This document shows positions 1 through 8,039 of a DNA stretch of 13,996 bases, piece by piece. Source of the stretch: DAOPMC01 sp035392025 (lineage in GTDB: Bacteria; Bacillota_I; Bacilli_A; RF39; UBA660); assembly GCA_035392025.1 (NCBI GenBank), contig DAOPMC010000024.1:1-13996 (forward strand), read 5' to 3'. Positions within the stretch are counted from its first letter, which is position 1. The number at the start of each line of letters is the position of its first letter. A program made the translations under genes and the position numbers. The notes under the pieces are model-generated. The model saw nothing but the letters and a program-made list of their open reading frames with translations, was not told where the DNA came from and did no database searches.

Positions 1-26
1 AGTGAGACATTTTCTAAAGATAACAC

Positions 27-1622
27 TTAAGACATTATCATAAGATAAACATATATATCAAATTTAGATTTAGAAAATAATTGTTTCAATACATAATATT
101 GTGCTAAACTTAAATCTTGTGCCTCGTCTATAACTAGATGAGAAAAATTCTGATAATTACTTACACCATTCATTAAATGAGTAATTAATAATAGTGGGGA
201 TAAATCTTCAACACCAGCTTGTTTTTTAGTTATTTTCTTTAAAGTGTAATTTTGCAATTCTTTTATATCTACTGGATAATCCATATTAATTTGATCGAGA
301 TTTTCTATAAATAATCTATATAAAATAAGTGGATCAACTTTTAAAAATTTAAAATATTCTTTTATTTGTGAAGAACAGCCTTTTTTGATTTCTTTTTGTA
401 TTTCACCTACAGAATTTATAATTTCTTGTCTTTTTGGGTCATCTTTTGGTAAAGATAAAAATTGTTCTCTATATCTTAACCAAACAGAATGACATAATTC
501 GTCAGAATCATCTTTTATTTTTTTTATTAACAATTTGTAAAAATCATTTGCTCTTTCTGCATAATTTTTCTTTGTTGTAAATGTGGTATCATAAATTCTT
601 GCTAAAATATCAGCTTTGCATAAAACAATACCTTCATAAACAATATCTTGTTGTAAATGACTTTTAACATACATATCAACGAAACTTTCCATTAATTTTA
701 TAAACTCTAATGATGACTTATATTCTATTATGTTAGGATTTGCTTTAGCAGATAAAACATTCTGCAAAGTAGTATTTTTGCTTTCTAACTTTATTTTTCC
801 TTTAATTCCATTTAAGGCAATTTCATCAAAAGTACACTGACTAACATTATTAATATCTAAATCAGGTAATAACTCCGAAATGTAATTTAAAAAATATTTA
901 TTAGGTCCTAATATCATGAACTCAGACTCATTAATGTTTTTTGCTTCATTGTATAACAAATATGCAATTCTATGTAATGCAACAGTAGTTTTACCACTTC
1001 CTGCTACTCCTTGTACAATATAATCATTTTTTAAAGGACTTCTGATTATTAAATTTTGTTCTCTTTGTATAGTTGCAATAATTGATTTTAATCTGGAATC
1101 TGCATTTTCACTTAAATATTTAAGTAAAATTTGATCATTGGATAAAACATCTTGTTCATCTACGCTTAACAATTCACTATTTTTTATAACGATATGCCTT
1201 TTATTTGTTATTTCTCATTCGTTTATTTGTCCTTTATATTCATATTGGGCTTTACCAATATCGTAATCATAATACATTGAACAAATAGGACTTCTCCAAT
1301 CGTAAGCTATAATTTTATTATCACTATTTAAAACAGCTCTTTTACCTATATATATAGGATTTATTCCATTTTTATCTTGAAATTCAAACATACCAAAATA
1401 TGGACTTGAAAGAACTGATTTCATATTAGAAACTTCTGTTGCATACATGGACATTAAATTTTGCCTTGTAAATTGTGTGCCTCTTTGTCCTTCTTTAAAG
1501 CCAATTATAAAATGTTGTTGTTTATCAAAATTTTCTTGAGCTTTTTCTATTAAATTATTAATTAATTCTATTACTTCTTTTAATCTGTTTTGTTCATATA
1601 AAAATATTTCTGTTTTATTCAT
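27..1622 (-). pseudogene. helD: HelD-like UvrD/Rep-family helicase, interrupted by an in-frame TGA and truncated at its C-terminus
   Basis: HelD proteins are superfamily 1 ATPases that bind RNA polymerase and release it from DNA. The N-terminal piece (1622 to 1215) starts at an ATG preceded by AGGGGG and carries a charged helical start plus SPYFG, IYIGK and DWRSPIC, all shared with the paralogue at 12354-10160. A TGA at 1215-1217 then interrupts the frame. Reading continues in the same frame on the far side (EITNKRHIVI, then LSVDEQDVLS), so the lesion is one codon; the paralogue has Gly there. The second piece carries Walker A GVAGSGKTT (residues 55-63 of the 381-residue piece starting at 1172) and Walker B DEAQD (349-353). 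Homology stops right after FDIY, where GDLAQS is expected, so motifs III to VI are missing. Family identity is firm; loss of function is inferred. Confidence 0.85.
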
Positions 1623-1670
1623 TTGTTTACCCCCTAAACCTTAATTCACTAAAACTTTCTTTCTAAAAAT

Positions 1671-2336
1671 TCAAAAATGTTTCTCTAGTTGCTTAAAATT
1701 TTTTTCTAATAAATTGAAAATTTCTTCCAAATTATTGATATTTGCTATTTTTTTATCATCTGCGTTTCCATAATAAACTGCATTCCATCCATTTTCTATT
1801 GGAATTAAATAATCACTACTTAATGTATCTCCGATATGTAAAAATTCACTTGGATTATTATTTAATTGTTGTTCGATATATTTATAACTTTCTTTTTCAT
1901 TTTTTGTATAACCTATATCATAAGAATAAAAAATCCCATCAACAACACTTGCTACTTGTTCAGTTATTCTATTCTTTATCAAACAACAACTATTTGAAAA
2001 TAAAATAACTTTATAACCCATTGACTTTAGAGATTTAATTATCTCTATATCTTTATTTTTAATAACATTATCATCTGAATTACTTGTAAATTTATTTTGA
2101 AAAAATTCTACAATTTCATTGGTAAGTGTTATATTTAATTTTTGACAAAAAAGATTTACTAAAAATTGAAAATCTCCCTTAGTCTTTTGAAAAACATTTT
2201 TATATGCAACTCTAACTAAATCATATGGTTGTCCCACTACATCAGCTAAACTTCCTATATCATACTTTTCTTCAGATGAGTTTTTATTATTATTTATTAA
2301 AGTGCCTCCTATATCAAAAGATATAACTTTAATCAT
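1671..2336 (-). CDS. HAD-like hydrolase with atypical motif I
   Basis: A 221-residue haloacid-dehalogenase-fold protein. Motif I is FDIGGTL (residues 7-13): the nucleophile Asp8 is present, but the second Asp of the usual DxDxT, the general acid/base in HAD phosphatases, is Gly10. Motif II is ILFSNS (Ser114), motif III is probably Lys148, and motif IV is HIGDTLSSD (Asp170, Asp175). The region between motifs I and II looks like a helical C1 cap. Its ATG overlaps the end of the GrpB-like gene by 8 bases, with GAGGAG just upstream, so the two are probably translationally coupled. It ends in TGA. Known HAD proteins lacking the second Asp include dehalogenases and phosphonatases, so it need not be a phosphatase. 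Fold confident, substrate unknown. Confidence 0.85.
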   Translation of the reverse strand: MIKVISFDIGGTLINNNKNSSEEKYDIGSLADVVGQPYDLVRVAYKNVFQKTKGDFQFLVNLFCQKLNITLTNEIVEFFQNKFTSNSDDNVIKNKDIEIIKSLKSMGYKVILFSNSCCLIKNRITEQVASVVDGIFYSYDIGYTKNEKESYKYIEQQLNNNPSEFLHIGDTLSSDYLIPIENGWNAVYYGNADDKKIANINNLEEIFNLLEKNFKQLEKHF

Positions 2337-2856
2337 TGTACTCCTCTTTTGCCAAGTTTATTACATTAGTAATAAATTCATTTTTTCCTTGAGTATATTT
2401 AGGTCTTTCATCAGCATACTTTTCTGCTAATTCTTGTTTTAAATCACAATACTTTTTAATATAATCGGGATGTTCTATTAGATACCTTTTAAAATATACT
2501 TGGTTAAAATATGTATTGCTTTTAGGTTCTGTAAAATGGATATAGTGACTTCTTGCATCTTCTGGACCTTTTGCAAAAAAATATCTATCATTTACTCCTT
2601 GTTGTCCTCTGTTAGAATAATCATAGTCTTTTAATAGATTTTCAATTTCAGTTATTTCTTCAAGACTATTAATTACTATTAAAATGTCAATAACAGGTTT
2701 TGCTTTTAATCCAACTATTGATGTACTACCTATATGATGTATTTCTATTATTCTATCTTTTAATACCTCTTTTAATATCTTTTCTTCCCTTTCATAATCT
2801 TCTTTCCAATTAGAATTATAATCTTCTAATTCAACAATACCTCTTTGTAATGCCAT
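2329..2856 (-). CDS. GrpB/UPF0157 family protein (nucleotidyltransferase fold)
   Basis: A 175-residue protein of the GrpB (UPF0157) family, which has a nucleotidyltransferase-like fold and is sometimes fused to dephospho-CoA kinase. The family signature is clear: VELEDYNSNW at the N-terminus, then IIEIHHIGSTSIVGLKAKPV (about residues 36-55), where the GST and the following KPVIDILI give the presumed metal/nucleotide-binding strand with Asp57. The C-terminal half has the usual RYFFAKG and HYIHFTEP stretches. Length is typical. Start: ATG with AAAGGAGGAAA eight bases upstream. A possible extended -10 box lies just upstream. The gene overlaps the HAD gene by 8 bases. Molecular function is not established for the family; a nucleotide-transfer role here is inference. 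Confidence 0.88.
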   Translation of the reverse strand: MALQRGIVELEDYNSNWKEDYEREEKILKEVLKDRIIEIHHIGSTSIVGLKAKPVIDILIVINSLEEITEIENLLKDYDYSNRGQQGVNDRYFFAKGPEDARSHYIHFTEPKSNTYFNQVYFKRYLIEHPDYIKKYCDLKQELAEKYADERPKYTQGKNEFITNVINLAKEEYND

Positions 2857-2886
2857 TTTTATTTTCCTCCTTTTTTTATATTTATT

Positions 2887-2895
2887 ATTATACCA
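2887..2895 (-). promoter_or_regulatory. Possible extended -10 promoter for the GrpB-like/HAD pair
   Basis: The minus strand reads TGGTATAAT here, a perfect -10 hexamer with the extended TG, about 30 bases before the GrpB-like ATG. The -35 region is only A-rich, so the extended -10 would have to carry it. AT-rich DNA produces such boxes by chance. The 49-bp gap between the PHP gene and this one is the widest within the downstream operon, which fits an internal promoter. Confidence 0.35.
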
Positions 2896-2905
2896 TATAT
2901 TTAAT

Positions 2906-3736
2906 TTATTTTTTTATTAATCTTAATTTTCGTTCAATATTTTCATAGATATTATCATCCACCTCTATTCCAATTCTATCAATGTCTGGTTGATGGAAAT
3001 CCGATCCAACAGTTTCTAACATTCCTAATTCTCTTGCTATTTTTTGATATTTATAAAAAATCTCATTTTTTATTTTTCCATTTATTATTTCAATACCTGA
3101 CAAGCCACTTTTTTGCAATCTTTGTATTTCTTCTACCAAATCATCATAACAAAGATTTAAAGTAGTAGGATGAGCCAATATCGTTATTCCGTTACATTGT
3201 TTTACTAATTCTATAATATCCTGTGGACTTATTTTTTTATTAGGCACATAATATTTTTGATTTGCTCCAATTAATGTATTATATGTTCCTATAATACTGT
3301 CTGAATAACCTTTAAACATTAAGTATTTTACAATTTTTCTCTTATCTAAAATTTCACTACTTAATTTTATACTTTCTAGATAATTTAATATTTCATCAAC
3401 TGATATATCAAATCCATCTTCTTTTAACCTTTGTATTACTTCATAACATACTTTTTCATTATGTAATCTTAATCTAGTCATTTCATCAGTTATACCTTGT
3501 AAATCACTCATTCCATATCCCAAAAGATGTAGATTAGTAATTGAAGTATTAAACTCTATTCCTGACACTATTTTTATTTCATATTTAGATTCTAAATCAG
3601 AATAATCGTTTAATAATTCGTGATCTGTTATTGAAATCATTTTACAACCTTCACGAACCGCTGATTTTACAACATCCTCAGGACTTAATAATCCGTCAGA
3701 TAAATTAGTGTGAATATGCAAATCTATTTTATTCAT
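2906..3736 (-). CDS. PHP-domain metallophosphoesterase (YciV/RNase AM-like)
   Basis: A 276-residue protein of the polymerase and histidinol phosphatase (PHP) superfamily, closest in layout to the YciV-type phosphoesterases that act on nucleotides or RNA 5' ends. The metal ligands are all visible: HIH at residues 7-9, Asp14, TDH with Asp38 and His39, Glu61 in SGIEFN, His70, AHP with His189, and GSDFH with Asp246 and His248. The insert between about 75 and 175 corresponds to the helical insert of that family, where the usual RPH motif reads KRK, so one conserved His seems absent. Start: ATG after GAGAGGGGG. It follows the other PHP gene by 23 bases. A phosphatase or nuclease acting on a small phosphorylated substrate is the best guess; the substrate is unknown. 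Confidence 0.88.
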   Translation of the reverse strand: MNKIDLHIHTNLSDGLLSPEDVVKSAVREGCKMISITDHELLNDYSDLESKYEIKIVSGIEFNTSITNLHLLGYGMSDLQGITDEMTRLRLHNEKVCYEVIQRLKEDGFDISVDEILNYLESIKLSSEILDKRKIVKYLMFKGYSDSIIGTYNTLIGANQKYYVPNKKISPQDIIELVKQCNGITILAHPTTLNLCYDDLVEEIQRLQKSGLSGIEIINGKIKNEIFYKYQKIARELGMLETVGSDFHQPDIDRIGIEVDDNIYENIERKLRLIKK

Positions 3737-3759
3737 AACAACAATTCCCCCTCTCGCTA

Positions 3760-4863
3760 TTACTTGATATTAACTATTTTTTTAAAGTCACTAGATTTAA
3801 TTTTATAAAAATCCATATCTTCATAAAATTGCAAACTATTATCGTGACTATCCGAACCAATTATTTTTAATAATTTGTTGGCGTTCAATATTTCATAAAA
3901 ATTATCAATATTTTCATATTTATTTCTAATATTAAGTTCAAGTCCAACTATATTTTTTTTGCTTTTTATTATTTTATCTACAACTTTTAAACTCTTTTCA
4001 GTTGGATGTGCAAAATATATATTATATTTTTCGTTTAATTCATCAATTTTAAGTTGACCATAGGAATTAACTGACAAACTACCACAACTTGGTTTTTCCC
4101 ACCAATCATCATCAACTTCTCTAACAGCTAACATTGACAACAAAAATCTAGAATTATATTCATTTATAGTTGTAATTTCATATTTTTCCCTTAATTGATT
4201 ATATCTTTTTCTCTTAAATTCTTTTCTATCAGCATAACAATCTTCTTCATTATATTTTTCTAATAATTCAAGCACTTTAAATGTAGTTACATTTTTACTT
4301 TTAAATTTATCAATTAAATAAAAGCAAAGTGTATCATATTCTGGTGCTAATTGATTTGATATTAAATAATTATTGTATTCAGATAATGATATACTTATTT
4401 TATAATTTTTCAATATTTCATTTACTGCTTTATTGTCATTTAAACGATCAAATTGAATTTTACTTCTATTAAACATAGCATGATAATTTACTAAAACATC
4501 TTTTTTAATTATTTTGTCTTTTGGATTCACAAATAATTGTAGCAAATGGCATTGATTACCATATTCCATATTATCTAGTGTAAATTCTATTCCAGGAATT
4601 ATAATTGGAGTGGTAATTCCATTTTTCACATAATCATATAATTCTTCATACGCTTCTAACGAATCGTGATCTGTTATTGCAATAATATCAAAACCTTTTT
4701 CTCTAGTGCTTTCAATTATTTGTTTAATATTTTGTTTACCATCAGAACTATGATCCGAATGAATATGTAAATCAATATGCAATTCATTTTTTTTCCTACA
4801 TAATTTTAAAATTTCTGATTTAACCTTATCTAAATATTGTTCCCAAAACTCGTAATTGTTCAT
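3760..4863 (-). CDS. PHP-domain protein, larger paralogue
   Basis: A 367-residue PHP-superfamily protein with an intact set of metal ligands: HIH at 33-35, Asp41, TDH with Asp65 and His66, Glu93 in PGIEF, His106, AHP with His286, and GSDSH with Asp338 and His340. Compared with the 276-residue neighbour it has about 25 extra N-terminal residues and a much longer middle insert (roughly 120-280), rich in Lys, Asn and Tyr, which I cannot assign to a family. Its ATG lies 2 bases after the TAG of the phosphoketolase-like gene, and its ribosome binding site (AAGGAGG) is formed by that gene's last codons, so coupling is near certain. Two dissimilar PHP enzymes in tandem suggest two dephosphorylation steps or substrates. 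Fold firm, substrate unknown. Confidence 0.85.
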   Translation of the reverse strand: MNNYEFWEQYLDKVKSEILKLCRKKNELHIDLHIHSDHSSDGKQNIKQIIESTREKGFDIIAITDHDSLEAYEELYDYVKNGITTPIIIPGIEFTLDNMEYGNQCHLLQLFVNPKDKIIKKDVLVNYHAMFNRSKIQFDRLNDNKAVNEILKNYKISISLSEYNNYLISNQLAPEYDTLCFYLIDKFKSKNVTTFKVLELLEKYNEEDCYADRKEFKRKRYNQLREKYEITTINEYNSRFLLSMLAVREVDDDWWEKPSCGSLSVNSYGQLKIDELNEKYNIYFAHPTEKSLKVVDKIIKSKKNIVGLELNIRNKYENIDNFYEILNANKLLKIIGSDSHDNSLQFYEDMDFYKIKSSDFKKIVNIK

Positions 4864-4865
4864 TG

Positions 4866-6848
4866 CTACCTCCTTAATTTTTTTGATATACCAGTTGGAT
4901 TATACAATTCTATTATATCACTTTTTGATATTTCATTTGCTCTTAAATTATTTTCTAAATTTCCAAATATTGAAATTTGATCATTATACCCTCTTATTTT
5001 ACATTTTATATTCCTATCAAATAATAATGATTTGATAATACTTGGATATCCAGCAAACAAATAAATCACAGGAACACTAGCATTAAAATATGATTTAAAT
5101 TCATCTGAAGATAAAGCATTTTTACTATTAACATCTAAAATTTTAGGGTTAGTAACATATACAATTTTTATTCTTTTTTGCTGTTGCAATAAATCTTCAT
5201 ACACTTCTAATGCCAAATCAAGCATATAATCACCAGTTACACATAAAATCATTTCAGGATTTTCACATTCTACAACTGTATCAATGGTAATATTTGCATC
5301 ATTATATGTTTGATATTGTTTACTATGTCTTTTTGAAGTTGTAATAATATTTATATGATCCTTTGTACCAACTACATATTCTATACATTTCAACAAATTG
5401 TTTCCGTCTTTAGGATATAGTATTGTATAAAAATCATCACATCTTTGTAATAAAGCATTAACAAATTCAGGATTTTGATGGGAATATGTATTTTCCCAAC
5501 AAGTTGAAGTTAAAATGTAATTTAAAGAATTATTTGTTTCACTTCTATCTATTTGTTTTTTCTGTTGCAAATATTTATAGTATTGTGAAATCATACTACT
5601 GATTATTGGCATAAAACTTTCATAAGAAATATAAAATCCACTATTTCCTGCTTGAATGTATCCTTGATAAAGCGCTTGTAATAAATTTTCATTCAATATC
5701 TCTATTGTATATGGTGCAACTTTTCCTAATTTATTAGAATAAATTTCATCAGGAGAGAATATTAATCCGTTGTTTTCTTTTAAAAATAGTAATAAGTAGC
5801 TTTCCAATTTTGCAATATTATCTTGGTATTCATTTCCTTTTTCAAAATCTATTTTTACTTCTTTTACTTTCCTTTTTGGAGATTCTATTTTAAAATAATC
5901 AAACATTGATAATATACTATCATCTTCATCAAATAATAAAGATTCATATTCTTTTAAAAACGTTCTAATTATATCCATTTTTTCTAAATCATCATAATTT
6001 TGTAATGGGTTTTTATGAACAGATGTCTGATTTCTAAAATCTATATTATCTACGATAGGTAAGGTAAAACCTTTACTTGATTTAAAAACTATTAGAGGAT
6101 GCGAAGAATTTATTATTTTATTTAAACTTTCTTGCATTTCATTAATTGTTGTTTCAATATTTTTTTCTATACCATCAACAATTTGAATATCATAACCCAA
6201 AGATGTAAAATATTTTATTAATTCTTCATCACTTAATATTGATAAAAATGATTGAGAACCCATTTTCAAACCATTCAAATTAATTATTGGTAAAACTTTA
6301 CTCTCAGTATTCAATAATCTTCCTAATTGCCAAGCAGAACTTAATGTTCCAGTTTCAGCTTCACCATCTCCAATAATACATGGAATAATATCAACTTCAG
6401 TATTTATTGCATAACCATATGCAACTCCTAATGAATATCCTAATTCTCCTCCATCATAAATTGTTTCGGGATATTGAGGATTAATTTCAGATCGAATAAT
6501 ACTGCCAAAATCGGATATTAAATTATTCAAGCCATTTTTAGTTCTTGTATATCTTTTATTATATTTTTCTAGTGTTCCATTTAACCATTGATTTGCAAGT
6601 AACGAAACTCCACTATGTCCAGTTCCTATAACAACTTGACTATTTAATTTATTTTTGTTAATAAAATAATATAAATTAGCTAAAATGAAATTAAGAGATA
6701 AACTTGTTCCTAAATGTCCTGGATTATGTTTTTTTAAGTCACTAAGTGAAATATCTTCTGAAGTATGAAATTCTTTTAAATACATTTGACTCAAAACAAT
6801 TTGATTAACTACATTAAAATATTTTTTTATTATTTTTTCTTCTTGCAT
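4866..6848 (-). CDS. Divergent phosphoketolase-like ThDP enzyme
   Basis: Resembles xylulose-5-P/fructose-6-P phosphoketolase, which cleaves ketose phosphates with phosphate to acetyl phosphate and an aldose phosphate using thiamine diphosphate. Shared landmarks: GHLGTS (His45), GTGHSG (His78, usually GPGHGG), the ThDP motif GDGEAETG (160-167) with LNG near 191, FRN...HKNPL (His278), the cofactor-activating Glu in SYESF (Glu410), and LTSTCWE...SHQNP (His457). Differences: 660 residues against about 800 in classical enzymes; the usual HEGGELGY reads YDGGELGY, replacing an active-site His with Tyr131; the HNG before the final HQ is lost. The start overlaps the radical-SAM gene by 19 bases with GAGGG upstream. 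Probably a relative with a different donor substrate or chemistry; ordinary phosphoketolase activity is doubtful. Confidence 0.82.
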   Translation of the reverse strand: MQEEKIIKKYFNVVNQIVLSQMYLKEFHTSEDISLSDLKKHNPGHLGTSLSLNFILANLYYFINKNKLNSQVVIGTGHSGVSLLANQWLNGTLEKYNKRYTRTKNGLNNLISDFGSIIRSEINPQYPETIYDGGELGYSLGVAYGYAINTEVDIIPCIIGDGEAETGTLSSAWQLGRLLNTESKVLPIINLNGLKMGSQSFLSILSDEELIKYFTSLGYDIQIVDGIEKNIETTINEMQESLNKIINSSHPLIVFKSSKGFTLPIVDNIDFRNQTSVHKNPLQNYDDLEKMDIIRTFLKEYESLLFDEDDSILSMFDYFKIESPKRKVKEVKIDFEKGNEYQDNIAKLESYLLLFLKENNGLIFSPDEIYSNKLGKVAPYTIEILNENLLQALYQGYIQAGNSGFYISYESFMPIISSMISQYYKYLQQKKQIDRSETNNSLNYILTSTCWENTYSHQNPEFVNALLQRCDDFYTILYPKDGNNLLKCIEYVVGTKDHINIITTSKRHSKQYQTYNDANITIDTVVECENPEMILCVTGDYMLDLALEVYEDLLQQQKRIKIVYVTNPKILDVNSKNALSSDEFKSYFNASVPVIYLFAGYPSIIKSLLFDRNIKCKIRGYNDQISIFGNLENNLRANEISKSDIIELYNPTGISKKLRR

Positions 6849-7906
6849 TTAACAAACCCTCTTTCTTTATCTTCAGATTCAAAATAAAGACTTCTAAAAC
6901 ATTCCCATATTTTAGGGTTAAAACTATATTGACTAAAAATCTCATCAATACATTTTCTTGCCTTAATATAATACTCAATGTCTTTTGCCTCTTCACATCT
7001 ATATAATTCTTGCATTTCTGTATAATTTTGAAAAACTTGTACTATTGGGAACTTATTAATACTATCCTTGAAATAAGTAAAATATTTTTTTATAGTTTCT
7101 AAATCTTCTAAACCTAAAATATATAAAAATGTTGTTGTTAATCCCAAAGATGAGCAATAGTCTAATAATTCTCTTGCTTTTGCCAATGTTAAATTTGCTT
7201 TTTCAGGTCGCATAAACTTTTCTCTGTCTAAAAATTTCTCCATTGTTAAATAGATCCCAAAATTATTAATATTTCTAGATAACATTGCAATTTTTCCATA
7301 ATCTCTTAACTGTGAACCGATATAATTTAAACTACCATTGAAATTCATACTTCTAAAAGCTTCATTAACCATTAATAGATGAGTAATAAGATCGTCTTCT
7401 GATTCAAAACAACCAGTACATATTGTTACATTTTCTATATCTTTCATACTAGAAATATTATTATCCTTTAAAAGGGTATCAAAATAAGTTATAATGTTTT
7501 CTTTTTTTGAAAAATCTATTGAATCCTCATCAGTTAAACTATAAGTTCCACAAAATTTACAACCACTGCATTTACTTCTAGCATTTGAATTAAAAGTAAT
7601 TACTTTTTTATCATTTCTAAAATAAGTAGATAAACAAGTGTCTTTTTCAACTCCATATACCTTTCCTATAGGTTCATTTTCTAAAAATAATATATTATCT
7701 TTTAGGGAAAAAGGAGACTTTTTAAAAGTATTTACACAAACTGCAAAATAGGTACTAACATCTGAATTTAATAAATTCAAATTAAATCGTAATCTGTTTT
7801 CATCTGTATCTTTGATTAAAACTCCATATCTATTTAGAGCAATAGATAACACATTTTCTAAAGACAAACCATATTGTTTTGCTATTGACTTAAAATAATC
7901 TAACAT
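6830..7906 (-). CDS. Radical-SAM-like enzyme with CX2CX2C cluster motif
   Basis: A 358-residue protein with the features of a radical S-adenosylmethionine TIM-barrel enzyme, resembling the BioB/HydE/lipoyl-synthase type. The cluster motif is KCSGCKFCGT (Cys113, Cys116, Cys119), spaced CX2CX2C rather than the usual CX3CX2C. It is followed by the second-strand motif TICTGCFESEDD (with Cys163 and Cys166), then YIGSQLRDYG, and a helix-strand run with RPEKANLTLAKARELL and GLTTTFLYILGLED that matches later barrel strands. About 100 residues precede the cluster. I see no SPASM or B12-binding domain. Start: ATG seven bases after GGAGG, which directly abuts the T-tract of a terminator. First gene of the downstream operon, after the leader ORF. 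Family likely; reaction unknown. Confidence 0.82.
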   Translation of the reverse strand: MLDYFKSIAKQYGLSLENVLSIALNRYGVLIKDTDENRLRFNLNLLNSDVSTYFAVCVNTFKKSPFSLKDNILFLENEPIGKVYGVEKDTCLSTYFRNDKKVITFNSNARSKCSGCKFCGTYSLTDEDSIDFSKKENIITYFDTLLKDNNISSMKDIENVTICTGCFESEDDLITHLLMVNEAFRSMNFNGSLNYIGSQLRDYGKIAMLSRNINNFGIYLTMEKFLDREKFMRPEKANLTLAKARELLDYCSSLGLTTTFLYILGLEDLETIKKYFTYFKDSINKFPIVQVFQNYTEMQELYRCEEAKDIEYYIKARKCIDEIFSQYSFNPKIWECFRSLYFESEDKERGFVKCKKKK

Positions 7907-7918
7907 ATCATTTCCTCC

Positions 7919-7958
7919 AAAAAAAGAGGCAACGAAAACATTATTGTTCGTTGCCTCT
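7919..7958 (-). terminator. Intrinsic terminator acting as attenuator before the radical-SAM gene
   Basis: On the minus strand, AGAGGCAACGAA and TTCGTTGCCTCT form a perfect 12-bp stem with a 10-base loop, followed by seven Ts, then at once by the GGAGG of the radical-SAM gene. In such AT-rich surroundings a GC-containing perfect stem plus T-tract is a very strong intrinsic terminator. Its 5' arm encodes RGNE of the leader ORF, whose TAA lies in the loop. A ribosome finishing the ORF would cover the 5' arm and block termination, while an untranslated or stalled leader could allow it. Confidence 0.88.
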
Positions 7959-8018
7959 AATAGTGATAAGATGTAAAAAAATTGTTTTTTGAATTATATT
8001 TTGGTTTAAATTAAACAT
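7941..8018 (-). CDS. 25-residue leader peptide upstream of the terminator
   Basis: A short ORF with ATG at 8018 and TAA at 7941-7943, preceded by AAGGAAGTG at proper spacing, the sort of ribosome binding site the neighbours have. The peptide starts MFNLNQNIIQKT, continues with the hydrophobic IFLHLITI and ends RGNEQ. It has no Cys and no run of one amino acid, although Ile and Leu are common. Its last codons form the 5' arm of the terminator. I interpret it as a regulatory leader peptide whose translation controls readthrough into the radical-SAM operon, possibly by nascent-chain stalling. The alternative, a tiny peptide substrate of the adjacent radical-SAM enzyme, is less likely because the enzyme shows no peptide-recognition domain. 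No homologue recognised. Confidence 0.65.
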   Translation of the reverse strand: MFNLNQNIIQKTIFLHLITIRGNEQ

Positions 8019-8039
8019 ACTATCACTTCCTTGAGTAAT

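Noticed and set aside
1215..1217. TGA read as Gly (as in Gracilibacteria/Absconditabacteria code) or as Trp (Mollicutes code)
   Set aside because: All other genes of Region C are intact with no internal TGA despite hundreds of Gly codons, Trp is encoded by TGG, and the HAD gene appears to end at TGA. A genome-wide alternative code would give many in-frame TGAs.
1742..2008. Plus-strand open frames (also at 8149-8337, 8405-8611, 10785-10991, 12026-12316, 12186-12380)
   Set aside because: Each lies antisense to a well-supported minus-strand gene, has low-complexity Leu/Phe/Tyr/Ser-rich composition and no convincing ribosome binding site.
6814..6996. 60-codon minus-strand frame across the radical-SAM/phosphoketolase junction
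   Set aside because: It is an out-of-frame reading of the radical-SAM C-terminus and phosphoketolase start, with no ribosome binding site of its own.
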